From the NCBI RefSeq assembly GCF_900110895.1, contig NZ_FOIQ01000002.1, forward strand, positions 311,810-375,809: a stretch of 64,000 nucleotides of DNA, written 5' to 3'. Source of the DNA: Prevotella aff. ruminicola Tc2-24. Its GTDB lineage: Bacteria; Bacteroidota; Bacteroidia; Bacteroidales; Bacteroidaceae. Shown piece after piece: positions 33,847 through 43,175 of this stretch (position 1 is its first letter; every line of letters begins with the position of its first letter). A program made the position numbers and the translations under genes. The notes under the pieces were generated by a model. That model searched no databases. It saw nothing but the letters and a program-made list of their open reading frames with translations, and had not been told where the DNA came from.

Positions 33847-36321
33847 TTAGATATTCGGGGTGTCCCACACCTTGGTCGCGTCGCAGACGATACTGACTGT
33901 CCGCTTGCCGACCTTCAGGATGAAGTCGCCCTCTTCCAGTGTCCAGCGCCCGTCGGCACCTACGAAGGCGAGGTCCTTGGCAGGGAGCAGGAAGGTGACG
34001 GTCTTCGTCTCCCCTGGCTGAAGCTCGATCTTCGTGAAGTCGCGCAGCCGTCTGTTGTCAGGCACGATAGAGGCCACGAGGTCGCTCGAGTAGAGCAGGA
34101 CGGCTTCCTTGCCGGCGGTCTTGCCTGTATTCTTCACATCGACCGTCACGGTGATGATATCATCGGCTGTGAAGTGGGTCTTATCCGTCTTCAGGTTCGA
34201 GTACTCGAAGGTGGTGTAGCTGAGGCCATAGCCGAAGGGCCATTGCAGCGACACCTTCGCATCGTAGTTATAGGCTCCTGCCATCGTCCCTACCTCCTCG
34301 CTGACCTTATAGTCGTAGGTGTTGAGTGAGTTGATCTCTCGGGGATAGGTATAAGGCAGCTTACCAGAGAAGTTGGCGTCGCCAGCCAACAGGTTGGCGA
34401 GGGCATCACCACCATAGTTGCCTGGGATCAGGATATCGACCACGGCTGTGGCCAGGGGCTCGATATCGGCGATGAGGCGCGGACGTCCCTCGTTGAGCAC
34501 AAGGATGATGGGCTTACCCGTCTTGTACAGAGCCTTCACGAGGTTACGCTGGTTCTCGGAGAGCCAGAGGTCGGTGAGGTTGCCTGGTGTCTCGGTGTAG
34601 CTGTTCTCGCCGATGCAGGCGATGATGACATCGGCCTTGTCGGCAGCTGCCACAGCCTTGTCGATCTCGGGCGCATGCTCGGCATAGTAGGCGCCATCCT
34701 CGTTGTAGGTCACACCTTGTTCGAGGATGATGTTCTCTTCGCCATACTTGTTGCAGAGGGCTTCGTAGATGGTGTTATATTTCTCGGAGAGGTCTTCGGC
34801 TCTTGAGCCCTGCCAGGTGTAGCTCCAACCACCGTGCAGACAGCGCATCTGGTTGGCGTTAGGACCTGTCAGCAGGATTTTCTGGCCCTTGGCAAGCGGC
34901 AGGATACCTTCGTTCTTCAGCAGTATCTCACTCTCTTCGGCAGTCTGGAGAGAGGCTTTGGCAAACTCGTCGCTACCGAACTTCTCGTAGCCCTTGCCGC
35001 CAGTGTTCGGCTCGTCGAAGAGGCCGAGGCGGTATTTCGCACGGAGGATGCGGCGCACAGCGTCGTCGATACGCTCCATCTTCACCTGACCTTCGTTGAC
35101 AAGCTCTTTCAGCAGGATACAGAACTCCACACTATAGGGGTCCATCGACATGTCGATACCTGCATTGATGGCGATGCGGATGGCATCCTTCTTGTCTTTC
35201 GCCACCTTCTCGCGGGTGAAGAGGTTGTTGATGTCGGCCCAGTCGGTCACCAGGAAACCGTCCCACTGCAGGTCTTCCTTTAGCCATTTCGTCAGATACT
35301 CATAGCTGGCATGCAGGGGCACACCGTTGACGGAGGCTGAGTTGACCATCATCGTCAGCGTGCCGGCAAGGGCGGCCTGCTTGAAGGGCTCGAAGTATTT
35401 CTCACGGATCATCTGCGGAGAGAGATAGGCCGGCGTACGGTCCTTACCTGTCCAGGGGGCACCATAGGCGAAGTAGTGCTTCGTGCTGGTACCTACGTGG
35501 AAGCGGTCGATATGGTTGGGGTCGTCGCCCTGATAGCCCTGGATCTCTGCCACCACCATCTTGGCGTTGACGATGGGATCCTCGCCGAAGCTCTCCCAGA
35601 CACGTGGCCAACGGGGGTCACGGCTCAGGTCCACCACGGGGTTATAGACCCACGGACAGTTGGCCGCCCGACTCTCGTAGGCTGTGATCTCAGCACCAGT
35701 CCGTGCCAGTTCGGTATTGAACGAGGCACCGAGGTTGATGGGCTGGGGGAAGAGGGTGCCGCCCTGGGTGTAGGTGACACCATGGTTATGGTCCAGTCCG
35801 TAGATATCAGGGATGCCGATATACTTCATCGATTTCTTCTGGATCAGTCGGATCCACTGCTGCCACTGGTCTACGGTGGCGGCACGGGTGCCAGGGGCAT
35901 TGAGGATGGAGCCCACCTTCCATTTCGAGATCAGGGTGTCGAGCATGGTCTCGTTGAGTTGCCAGACGCGTCTGGTCTCTCCTTGGTAGATATCCACAGG
36001 GTAGTTGCTAAGGCGGTCGATGATCTGTTGGTCTGTCATCTTCAGCAGTGCCTCTGTCTCCTTGGGAGGGGCACCATATTGTTGGAGTACGGACCGCACC
36101 TTCTCACGGTCGACCTTCGCATTCTCTACGGTCATCTTTCCCATCACGTCGAGGTTCAGTTCAAGCATCTGCCCGATCTTCTCGTCGAGTGTCATCCTGG
36201 AAAGGGTCTTTTCAATCTTTGCCTCCAATGCCGCGTCGCGTGGGATGGCGGGTTTGGTATCTTGTGCCTGGGCACCGATACTGATCAGTCCGAGGACTGC
36301 CATTAATAAGTTCTTCTTCAT
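33847..36321 (-). CDS. Secreted GH3 beta-glucosidase, BglX-like
   Basis: 824 residues from the ATG at 36321, which starts a signal peptide ([16 protein letters not shown]). It shows the GH3 N-terminal barrel with KHYFAYG and the nucleophile motif FLVTDW (Asp360), the alpha/beta sandwich with [10 protein letters not shown], and a C-terminal fibronectin-III-like domain ([20 protein letters not shown]). It releases beta-linked glucose, or possibly xylose, in the periplasm. It stands alone on the opposite strand between btuF and btuC, with a -7 box at 36355-36362. Confidence 0.92.
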   Translation of the reverse strand: MKKNLLMAVLGLISIGAQAQDTKPAIPRDAALEAKIEKTLSRMTLDEKIGQMLELNLDVMGKMTVENAKVDREKVRSVLQQYGAPPKETEALLKMTDQQIIDRLSNYPVDIYQGETRRVWQLNETMLDTLISKWKVGSILNAPGTRAATVDQWQQWIRLIQKKSMKYIGIPDIYGLDHNHGVTYTQGGTLFPQPINLGASFNTELARTGAEITAYESRAANCPWVYNPVVDLSRDPRWPRVWESFGEDPIVNAKMVVAEIQGYQGDDPNHIDRFHVGTSTKHYFAYGAPWTGKDRTPAYLSPQMIREKYFEPFKQAALAGTLTMMVNSASVNGVPLHASYEYLTKWLKEDLQWDGFLVTDWADINNLFTREKVAKDKKDAIRIAINAGIDMSMDPYSVEFCILLKELVNEGQVKMERIDDAVRRILRAKYRLGLFDEPNTGGKGYEKFGSDEFAKASLQTAEESEILLKNEGILPLAKGQKILLTGPNANQMRCLHGGWSYTWQGSRAEDLSEKYNTIYEALCNKYGEENIILEQGVTYNEDGAYYAEHAPEIDKAVAAADKADVIIACIGENSYTETPGNLTDLWLSENQRNLVKALYKTGKPIILVLNEGRPRLIADIEPLATAVVDILIPGNYGGDALANLLAGDANFSGKLPYTYPREINSLNTYDYKVSEEVGTMAGAYNYDAKVSLQWPFGYGLSYTTFEYSNLKTDKTHFTADDIITVTVDVKNTGKTAGKEAVLLYSSDLVASIVPDNRRLRDFTKIELQPGETKTVTFLLPAKDLAFVGADGRWTLEEGDFILKVGKRTVSIVCDATKVWDTPNI

Positions 36322-36354
36322 TGTCACAAATTGTTGTATGATGATATCAGGGTG

Positions 36355-36362
36355 CAAAGATA
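36355..36362 (-). promoter_or_regulatory. Promoter -7 box of the GH3 gene
   Basis: The complement reads TATCTTTG, 34 bases before the start codon. Confidence 0.65.
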
Positions 36363-36415
36363 ACATTTTTCTTTGATAATCTGCCTAATTTCTTTTGTAC
36401 TGCTCTCGTTTTTTC

Positions 36416-36508
36416 GTAACTCTGCGGTCATCCGACCGCGAAGTTACTTCGTCTCGGCAAAAAAAGAAACTCGTTTCTTTGTTTTGCGCTCGACTTTTCG
36501 TAACTTTG
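36416..36508 (+). promoter_or_regulatory. btuC promoter with two upstream palindromes
   Basis: -7 TAACTTTG lies at 36501-36508, 21 bases before the btuC-like start. Upstream are a two-step hairpin (GTAACT/AGTTAC outside, GCGGTC/GACCGC inside, 36416-36447) and AAAGAAAC/GTTTCTTT (36463-36480). They may be operator sites or an RNA element of an upstream transcript. Confidence 0.5.
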
Positions 36509-36528
36509 TGGCCAAATAATATAGGAAG

Positions 36529-37539
36529 ATGAATAGAGGCGTCCTGTATTGCTGGGGATTGGTGCTATTGATCATCGTACTTTTCGCCATGAACCTGATG
36601 GTGGGGTCGGTTTCGATCCCCGCAGGCGATGTTGTGCGCATCTTGATGGGCGACGAGACCGAGAAGGCGTCGTGGCAGTTTATTGTGCTACAGTCGCGTC
36701 TGCCGCAGGCCATCACGGCAACTCTCTGCGGAGCGGCTCTTGCCGTCAGCGGACTGATGTTACAGACGGCCTTTCGTAACCCGTTGGCAGGACCGAGCAT
36801 CTTCGGTGTCAACAGTGGAGCCGGACTGGGTGTGGCATTGGTCATGCTCCTTCTTGGGGGCGGTCTCTCTGTCGGTTCGGTGAGCATCAGTGGCTTTGCG
36901 GCCATCCTGATAGCGGCCTTCATCGGTGCGATGGCGGTCATGGCGGTCATCTTCTTCTTCTCCACCCTTGTGCGGAACAATGTGATGCTGCTCATCATCG
37001 GTATCATGATCGGTTATATCTCCAATTCGGCCATCTCACTATTGAACTTCTTCGCCACTGACGAGGGGGTGAAGTCGTACATGGTTTGGGGTATGGGATC
37101 CTTTGGTGGGGTGTCTATGGCGAACATGCCTGTCTTCGTGTCGGTGACGCTGGCTGGACTTGTCGGAGCCCTTCTGCTCATCAAACCGCTTAATGCTCTT
37201 CTGCTTGGTGACCGCTATGCGGAGAACCTCGGGGTGAACATCCTGCGCGTCCGTAACTGGCTGCTTGTTGTGACGGGTCTGCTGACTGCCATCACGACGG
37301 CCTTCTGTGGTCCTGTGGCTTTCATCGGTCTGGCGGTGCCTCATATCGCTCGTCTGCTGCTGACCACCGATAATCACCGTCAACTCCTGCCGGCCACCAT
37401 CTTCTGTGGGTCGGTAGTGGCGCTGCTCTGTAATATCTTCTGTTACCTGCCTGGTGAGCATGGGGTCATCCCCTTGAATGCTGTGACACCGCTCATCGGA
37501 GCACCAGTCATCATCTATGTGATAGCGAGAAAACGATAA
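36529..37539 (+). CDS. btuC: FecCD/BtuC-family importer permease
   Basis: 336 residues with about ten helices and family signatures: RLPQAITATLCGAALAVSGLMLQTAFRNPLAGPSIFG near residues 55-92 and GPVAFIGLAVPHIAR near 260, the loop that docks on the ATPase. It transports cobalamin or siderophore-iron together with a BtuD-like ATPase and BtuF-like binding protein. Unusually, its btuF partner lies 2.7 kb upstream beyond an opposing GH3 gene, and its likely ATPase is 30 kb away at 5872. Confidence 0.85.
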   Translation: MNRGVLYCWGLVLLIIVLFAMNLMVGSVSIPAGDVVRILMGDETEKASWQFIVLQSRLPQAITATLCGAALAVSGLMLQTAFRNPLAGPSIFGVNSGAGLGVALVMLLLGGGLSVGSVSISGFAAILIAAFIGAMAVMAVIFFFSTLVRNNVMLLIIGIMIGYISNSAISLLNFFATDEGVKSYMVWGMGSFGGVSMANMPVFVSVTLAGLVGALLLIKPLNALLLGDRYAENLGVNILRVRNWLLVVTGLLTAITTAFCGPVAFIGLAVPHIARLLLTTDNHRQLLPATIFCGSVVALLCNIFCYLPGEHGVIPLNAVTPLIGAPVIIYVIARKR

Positions 37540-37550
37540 ACATATCAGAT

Positions 37551-38960
37551 ATGAAACCTTTCAAACTGTTTGGGATAAAACCGGAGGAACGTATACAGGC
37601 CTTGGTGGCCCTGGTGCTCATCATCGTATTGAACGCTTTGTTCATCTGGCGGATGCACGACCTGTTCATGCAGGAGGGCTTTGGCCCTTATTGGAAGACC
37701 TTCGAGCGTGAGCTGCATCTCTCAGGCTATGATCCGCTCACCTATCTGGGCGTGACCGATTGGGATACGGTCTATAATGTCTATCGTCACCCGCTGTTGG
37801 CGTTCTTTATCTATCCGCTCTATCTGCTGAACAGCGGACTGTCGGCGCTGCTGGGGGTAAACTGTGTGCAGTATATCGTGGCGCTGTTTCTGGTGGTGTG
37901 CTCACTCTATTCCTATCTGTTCACCTATCGTATCCACCGGGAGATCCTGTTGTTGACTCGCTTCGATGCCACGCTGATGTCGGTGTTCTATTTCTCGATG
38001 GCTTATATCATGCTGTCGGTCATCGTTCCCGACCATTTCACCATTTCCATGTTCCTGCTTTTGCTGACACTCTATGTGTCGGGCAAGTGCCTTGTGCGAA
38101 ACAAGGAACTCGCATGGTGGCAGAGTGCGCTGATGTTCTTCTTCACGGCTGGCGTCACCTTGAGCAATGGTGTTAAGACATTCCTTGCCGGATTTTTCGT
38201 CAACGGTAGGCACTTCTTCCGTCTACGTTATCTGCTGTTGGGCGTCCTGATACCTGCTGCCCTGATGTGGGGAGTCAGTTGTTGGGAGTACCGTACCTAT
38301 GTATGGCCTAAAGAACAGGCTCGTGCTGCTGCGAAGCAGAAAAAGGCGGCGGAACGTGAGCAGGCAATCGCCTCGATGTCGACTGAGCAGCAACGGATGG
38401 TGCGAGAGCAGCAGGAGAAGCGCAAGCAGGTGCTTGCCCGTCAGGCTGCCAAGTCGGGTACGCCCATGAAGAAGGTAGGCTTCTTAAGTTGGACTGACAC
38501 CTCCACCTCGCGTATCAGGTCGATCTACGAGAATCTCTTTGGTGAGGCCATCCAGTTCCATCGCCAGCATTTCCTGGGCGACACGCTGGTGTTCCGTCCT
38601 GTCTTCGTAAGTTACGACTGGGGCGTCTGCTATGTGATAGAGGGCGTCATCGTGTTATTGTTCTTGGTAGGACTGTGGGCCGGCAGGCGACAGCGCTTCC
38701 TATGGCTCGTGCTATCGTGTTTCGCTTTCGATATGAGTATTCATCTGGTGTTAGGCTTTGGTCTCAACGAGATCTTCATTATGGCACCCCACTGGCTTTT
38801 CACCATTCCGTTTGCCATCGCCTATCTGTTCAGGAACACCTGTGGCATTTGTCACTTCCTGTTACGGGCAACCATCGTGCTGTTATCGTTTTACCTTATA
38901 TTATATAACGGTATCCCGTTGGTCGACTTCCTATTGTCGCCCATCCAGTCAACCATCTGA
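37551..38960 (+). CDS. Polytopic inner-membrane protein, possibly DUF6080
   Basis: 469 residues with about ten membrane helices. The N-terminal half resembles GT-C-like membrane proteins (first loop with YDPLTYLGVTDWDTVYN). A basic, coiled-coil-like cytoplasmic insert lies at about 255-310 (RAAAKQKKAAEREQAIA). I recall this type as DUF6080 in Prevotella, with no known function. It begins 11 bases after the btuC-like gene, so it is probably co-transcribed. A sugar-transfer role is possible given the surface-glycan genes nearby, but is not shown. Confidence 0.6.
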   Translation: MKPFKLFGIKPEERIQALVALVLIIVLNALFIWRMHDLFMQEGFGPYWKTFERELHLSGYDPLTYLGVTDWDTVYNVYRHPLLAFFIYPLYLLNSGLSALLGVNCVQYIVALFLVVCSLYSYLFTYRIHREILLLTRFDATLMSVFYFSMAYIMLSVIVPDHFTISMFLLLLTLYVSGKCLVRNKELAWWQSALMFFFTAGVTLSNGVKTFLAGFFVNGRHFFRLRYLLLGVLIPAALMWGVSCWEYRTYVWPKEQARAAAKQKKAAEREQAIASMSTEQQRMVREQQEKRKQVLARQAAKSGTPMKKVGFLSWTDTSTSRIRSIYENLFGEAIQFHRQHFLGDTLVFRPVFVSYDWGVCYVIEGVIVLLFLVGLWAGRRQRFLWLVLSCFAFDMSIHLVLGFGLNEIFIMAPHWLFTIPFAIAYLFRNTCGICHFLLRATIVLLSFYLILYNGIPLVDFLLSPIQSTI

Positions 38961-39006
38961 ACATGAATCAACTAATTATCAATCCATTAATCAACAATAA
39001 GTCAAA

Positions 39007-40183
39007 ATGAAAAAAAACAGTTATTCTGTCGTCGTTGCTTCTTGTGGCAACGGCCGCAGTGGCCAAAGTGAATCCTCAGAAGGGATACATCGTTACGAAC
39101 CATAATGATACGATCCATGGTGTCATCGACTATCGGGGAGATTCAAAGAATGCATACATCTGTATGTTCCGTGCCGACGAGGAGCAAGCCTTCAAGAAGT
39201 ACACGCCCCAGGAGATCAAAGGCTATCGACTGGCGGATGGTGGTATCTATTACATCACCCGTACTTTCCCTGTGAACGGAGAGGAAAAGACCTTCTTTGC
39301 AGAGTTTCTGTTGGAAGGCGCCATCAGTCTGTTCCATCATATGGAAGAGGGTATCGACTATTTCTATTTCGTGGATGAGGAAGGCAAGGTGTCTGTGGTG
39401 AATGATACGCATGAGAATGATGATAGGAGTAAGTACAGAACACTTGTAGAGATCAATAGGATTAAGCGTGAGGGTATGAATGAGGGCGTCCAGCTCTTTT
39501 CTAAAAGTCCCAAGACTGTTGATAAGCTATGGGAGAGCGACTGTGAGCCAAGTCGTCTGATGAAGCTTACCAAGGAGTATGTGGAGGAGTTCTGTCCATC
39601 ATCTGGCGAGTGCATAGAATACTGGTATAATGAGAAGAAGTCTGCTTTGGTGAAGACGCGCTTCAGAATAGAAGCAGGTATGTTGTCTGGAAAGTTCAAA
39701 ATAGAGAAAGCTGATAATCGTCCTAACAGTTCGGTGTCGACCCCTCAGATAGGAGTAGGTGTTGATTTCCTCTTTCCTCGTTTTAACAAAAATATCTCTA
39801 TGCAGGCGCTTGTTCAGTTGAGCCATTGGGATATGAAGGAGCCTCGTACGAGATTAAATGTGACGACGCCCGACTATTATAAAATGAAGTTTACCATGGG
39901 AGAGTTGTCCATAGGACCTGCCTATCGTTTCTTCTCGAGATGCAAGGTGTCGCCCATCATTCGTGCCGGTCTGCTTACTTGCTATGAGTTTGGTGGGAAG
40001 GAAGAGCATTATAATGTTGATCTTAATAGTGCTTTGTTTGGTTATTATGCCGGTGGCGGTGTCGATATCGATTTGTGGAAATATACGCTACGCCTCTTTG
40101 CTAATTACGAATATCGTAAGAATCGTTATAATATAGAGTACACGATGTCATCAGTCACGGTGGGCGCAGGCTTCTGTTTCTGA
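39007..40183 (+). pseudogene. Outer-membrane barrel-like protein gene with poly-A frameshift at its start
   Basis: The ATG at 39007 is followed by eight A residues (39010-39017). With seven, the frame would give a textbook signal peptide (MKKTVILSSLLLVATAAVA) continuing into the 382-codon frame that ends at 40183. With eight, translation stops after 32 codons. The body begins GYIVTNHNDTIHGVIDYRG, a frequent Bacteroidales start domain, and ends in barrel-like strands finishing GAGFCF. Downstream codons are intact over more than 1.1 kb. The run may be a phase-variable switch, a site of transcriptional slippage, or a sequencing error. Confidence 0.65.
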
Positions 40184-40191
40184 TAATATCA

Positions 40192-41220
40192 TCAAACATG
40201 TCTGTCGGTGCCGCACCATTTGCGAAGGCGGCGACCGATGGACTGCCTGATCTTATTGAGGTTGCCGTAACGGAGATTCAGCCATAGTTCTTCGAGGGAG
40301 TTTAGGATCTTGATCCACGGGTGATTCCAGGCGTTAGCACGGTAGAGACGGTCAAGATAGGCCGTGTGCTCTACAACTTGCTGGGGATGGGTGAGAGGGA
40401 ACGTCAGCTCATGGCGCTGCATTGTAAACATCCGACGGAGACGATGGGGCGTGGTCTTCAGGTCTGCCGAGAAATGGGTGGAGTCGGTGGTCAGGCCGAT
40501 ATTATTGATCTGGTTTCTCGCGGGCATGACGGCTAGGCAGTCGTGGAGCAGCATGTCGGCCCAGTAGATGGTCTCGAAGTACTCCTTTCCGCTCTGACTG
40601 TGGTCGTGGAACATTTGGAGCATGTCGCTACGTAGCTTCCTTTCCTTGGCAAGGGTCTCCAGTCTCCGTAATGTCTCAGGATTATGCATGAAACTGTAAG
40701 TGGAATCCCACCGTAGGGCGACCCGTCGCCATGAGGCCCAGCCCCAGATGCTAAAGGCCGATGTGAAGAAATAACTGTCGCTGCGGCAGTCGGTGGTCGT
40801 CTCGTCGATGTTGAAGCCGGCAATCATCGAGATACGCTCGTCGTGCTCGTAGCGGTCGAGCATCTCCTTGCAGAAAGGGAAGAACGACTGTGCCGGAACG
40901 ACGTCGTCCTCGAGCACGATGACCTTGTCGGCCAAAGAGAAAGCCCACTGATGAGAACGGAAGCCGGAGGGGTCGCAGCCCTCGTTATGGTCAAGATAGC
41001 GGCGGTGTACCTCACACTCCCAGTCGATATGCTCGTCGCTGACAATCTGACGGCAGGCTTCGATGCCTGCCATGTCCCGTTCGTCACGAGGACCGTCCTG
41101 ATAGAGGAACAGTTTTGAGGGACGTGCCAGGCGCACGGCCTCAAAGACCTGAGCGAAGGTGTCACTCCGGGTGAAGAAGAGTAGCAATACAGCGATATCG
41201 GTCTTAGCAGGATATTTCAT
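40192..41220 (-). CDS. GNT-I-like glycosyltransferase
   Basis: 342 residues from the ATG at 41220; the promoter at 41246-41253 on the complement excludes the longer frame. A GT-A fold is suggested by the LLLFFTRSD start, then the metal-binding motif VIVLEDDVVP near residue 100, and FSIWGWASWRR near 165. It resembles the HlpA/GNT-I-like transferases of bacterial surface polysaccharide loci. Donor and acceptor are unknown. It is divergent from licD. Confidence 0.72.
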   Translation of the reverse strand: MKYPAKTDIAVLLLFFTRSDTFAQVFEAVRLARPSKLFLYQDGPRDERDMAGIEACRQIVSDEHIDWECEVHRRYLDHNEGCDPSGFRSHQWAFSLADKVIVLEDDVVPAQSFFPFCKEMLDRYEHDERISMIAGFNIDETTTDCRSDSYFFTSAFSIWGWASWRRVALRWDSTYSFMHNPETLRRLETLAKERKLRSDMLQMFHDHSQSGKEYFETIYWADMLLHDCLAVMPARNQINNIGLTTDSTHFSADLKTTPHRLRRMFTMQRHELTFPLTHPQQVVEHTAYLDRLYRANAWNHPWIKILNSLEELWLNLRYGNLNKIRQSIGRRLRKWCGTDRHV

Positions 41221-41245
41221 GATGGGAAATACAAGAAGTTGAGCA

Positions 41246-41253
41246 CAAAGATA
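41246..41253 (-). promoter_or_regulatory. Promoter -7 box of the GNT-I-like gene
   Basis: The complement reads TATCTTTG, 25 bases before the start codon. Confidence 0.62.
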
Positions 41254-41297
41254 CGAATAAATAGGAGAAAAGACAAATATATTTGCGCAATTATTTG

Positions 41298-41305
41298 TAC
41301 CTTTG
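41298..41305 (+). promoter_or_regulatory. Promoter -7 box of the licD-like gene
   Basis: TACCTTTG, 8 bases before the ATG at 41314. Confidence 0.62.
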
Positions 41306-41313
41306 CAATAGTT

Positions 41314-42123
41314 ATGGACTATCAGGAACAACTACGGGCTTTTTCTCAGCCCAACCTACGGGTCTGTCAGCTGAGGCAGCTGGAGATTCTGAAGGTGATC
41401 GATGGTATCTGTCGGAAGCATGGTATCAGCTACTGGCTCGACGGCGGTACCCTGTTGGGTGCGGTGCGTCATGGCGGTTTCATCCCTTGGGATGATGACA
41501 TCGATATTGCGATGGACTATCAGGACATGAAACGCTTTGCGAGAATCGCACAAGGTGAGTTGCCCGACGGTCTGTTCCTTCAGACACCGACAACGGATCC
41601 GAATGTGAAGGAGCAGATGGTGAAGATCCGTGATCTGAACTCTCTCTACATCGAGAAAGGTGACAGTTTTGTGAACGAATATGTAAAGGGTATCTATGTG
41701 GATATCTTCCCTTTTGAGCGGCATCCTGACATTCCGAAATCGTGGACGAAACGATTGGCCAAGGGTATCACGAAGAGCAACTCTATCCTGCATCATCCCC
41801 ATACCTATTCGTTGCGTGCCGTGGCAGAGTTCTTCTGGTTCGGTGGTCAACTGTTGGTCTATCAGTCTATATGGAAGATGCTTAGTCTCTGTTGCAGATC
41901 GACACGCTATGCGAATATCCCCACGATGAACGGCTATGGTATCACACACGATAAAGCGACGGTCTTGCCGTTGTCGACGGTCAGGTTCGAGGATGCGGAG
42001 TTCCCTGCTCCCCATGATCCCGATCAGTATCTGCGAAATATCTATGGAAACTATATGGAGATTCCGCCTGTGGAGAAGCGGCATTTCCATTCGGTAGTCA
42101 TCATCCCGGAGTTAACGAAGTAG
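41314..42123 (+). CDS. LicD-family phosphotransferase
   Basis: 269 residues. The LicD nucleotidyltransferase-like core is plain: ISYWLDGGTLLGAVRHGGFIPWDDDIDIAM near residues 45-75, with GTLLGAVRH and DDDID as the defining motifs. Family members attach phosphocholine or related groups to surface glycans. The start at 41314 is fixed by the promoter. The 3' end overlaps the convergent epimerase gene by 12 bases. Confidence 0.87.
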   Translation: MDYQEQLRAFSQPNLRVCQLRQLEILKVIDGICRKHGISYWLDGGTLLGAVRHGGFIPWDDDIDIAMDYQDMKRFARIAQGELPDGLFLQTPTTDPNVKEQMVKIRDLNSLYIEKGDSFVNEYVKGIYVDIFPFERHPDIPKSWTKRLAKGITKSNSILHHPHTYSLRAVAEFFWFGGQLLVYQSIWKMLSLCCRSTRYANIPTMNGYGITHDKATVLPLSTVRFEDAEFPAPHDPDQYLRNIYGNYMEIPPVEKRHFHSVVIIPELTK

Positions 42124-43161
42124 GCGCTGGGCTGCCAGCGTATGAGCCAGTCCTTCGGCTATCGGTGTGCGGGACTGCCATCCCAGTCGTGCGAGCTTCT
42201 CCGTTGAGAAGACCGCACGGGAGATAGGTGTCGTATTGCCGTTCGTCTCGTCGATGTCGAAGACCACCTGTCTGCCTTCTGCCTCGGCCAGTAGCTCTGC
42301 CAACTGACGGATGGTGATGTTCGACCGCTCGTCGGCCACATTGTATGCCTCTCCCTTGCTGCCTCTTAACAGGATGGTGAGCAGGGCAAAGGCACAGTCT
42401 ACGACGTAGAGCCAGGAGCGGAACTGTTCTCCTCTACTTCTCAGTACGAGATTCTCCCCTGCCAACAGGTTACGGATAAATTGGGCGTAAACCCGGTTGT
42501 CGCTCTCCGTGAAATAAGGTCCGTAGGTATGACATGGACGGGCGATGACCACATCGGCGCCGTATTCGGCGGCATAGGCCACACAGAGCGTCTCGGCGGC
42601 TCGTTTTGACGAGGGGTAGCAGGCTCGTGGCGTGGCGCAGTCCACATAACCACTGTCGGTCTCTGTAAACACATCCGTGTTGTCAACATCCGCATTTGTC
42701 TGTTGTCTCTCACCATAGATCTCACCGGAGGAGATATATAGCATACGTCTCATGCCGTTGGAGAGACCGTATTCCATCAGATTCTCTACCCCCTTGATGT
42801 TCGACTTGATCACCTCCACGGGCTTCTCCTTGAAGAAGTTCGGACTGGCATTGCTGGCGGCATGGATGATATAGTCGAAAGTCTGGTTGGTGTCCAGGGG
42901 TGTTGTCACGTCGCCTTGGACGAAATGGAAACGACTATCATCCCAGTAAGGTGCGAACCGTTTCCTGGCACGTTCCTCGTTGCGCCCTGACGCATAAACT
43001 TGACAAGTGCTGGCGGGACAGTGCATCAGCACGTCGACCAGGCAACCGCCAATCAGTCCGGTGGCTCCTGTGATAAGGATGCTGTGGCCGTTAAGGACTG
43101 TCAGGTCGAGGGATGTTAGACCTCTTTCAATATCCTGAAGATAGGGATTTCTTTCTGTCAT
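42112..43161 (-). CDS. NAD-dependent sugar epimerase/dehydratase
   Basis: 349 residues of the extended short-chain dehydrogenase family. The nucleotide-binding motif GATGLIGG is near residue 32, and the active site shows ISSGEIYGE and YPSSKRAAE (YxxxK). It resembles UDP-glucuronate decarboxylase or other nucleotide-sugar epimerases of capsule and O-antigen loci; the exact sugar cannot be told. It lies 14 bases downstream of the flippase gene on the same strand. Confidence 0.85.
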   Translation of the reverse strand: MTERNPYLQDIERGLTSLDLTVLNGHSILITGATGLIGGCLVDVLMHCPASTCQVYASGRNEERARKRFAPYWDDSRFHFVQGDVTTPLDTNQTFDYIIHAASNASPNFFKEKPVEVIKSNIKGVENLMEYGLSNGMRRMLYISSGEIYGERQQTNADVDNTDVFTETDSGYVDCATPRACYPSSKRAAETLCVAYAAEYGADVVIARPCHTYGPYFTESDNRVYAQFIRNLLAGENLVLRSRGEQFRSWLYVVDCAFALLTILLRGSKGEAYNVADERSNITIRQLAELLAEAEGRQVVFDIDETNGNTTPISRAVFSTEKLARLGWQSRTPIAEGLAHTLAAQRLLR

Positions 43162-43175
43162 GATGTGGTCTTTTG

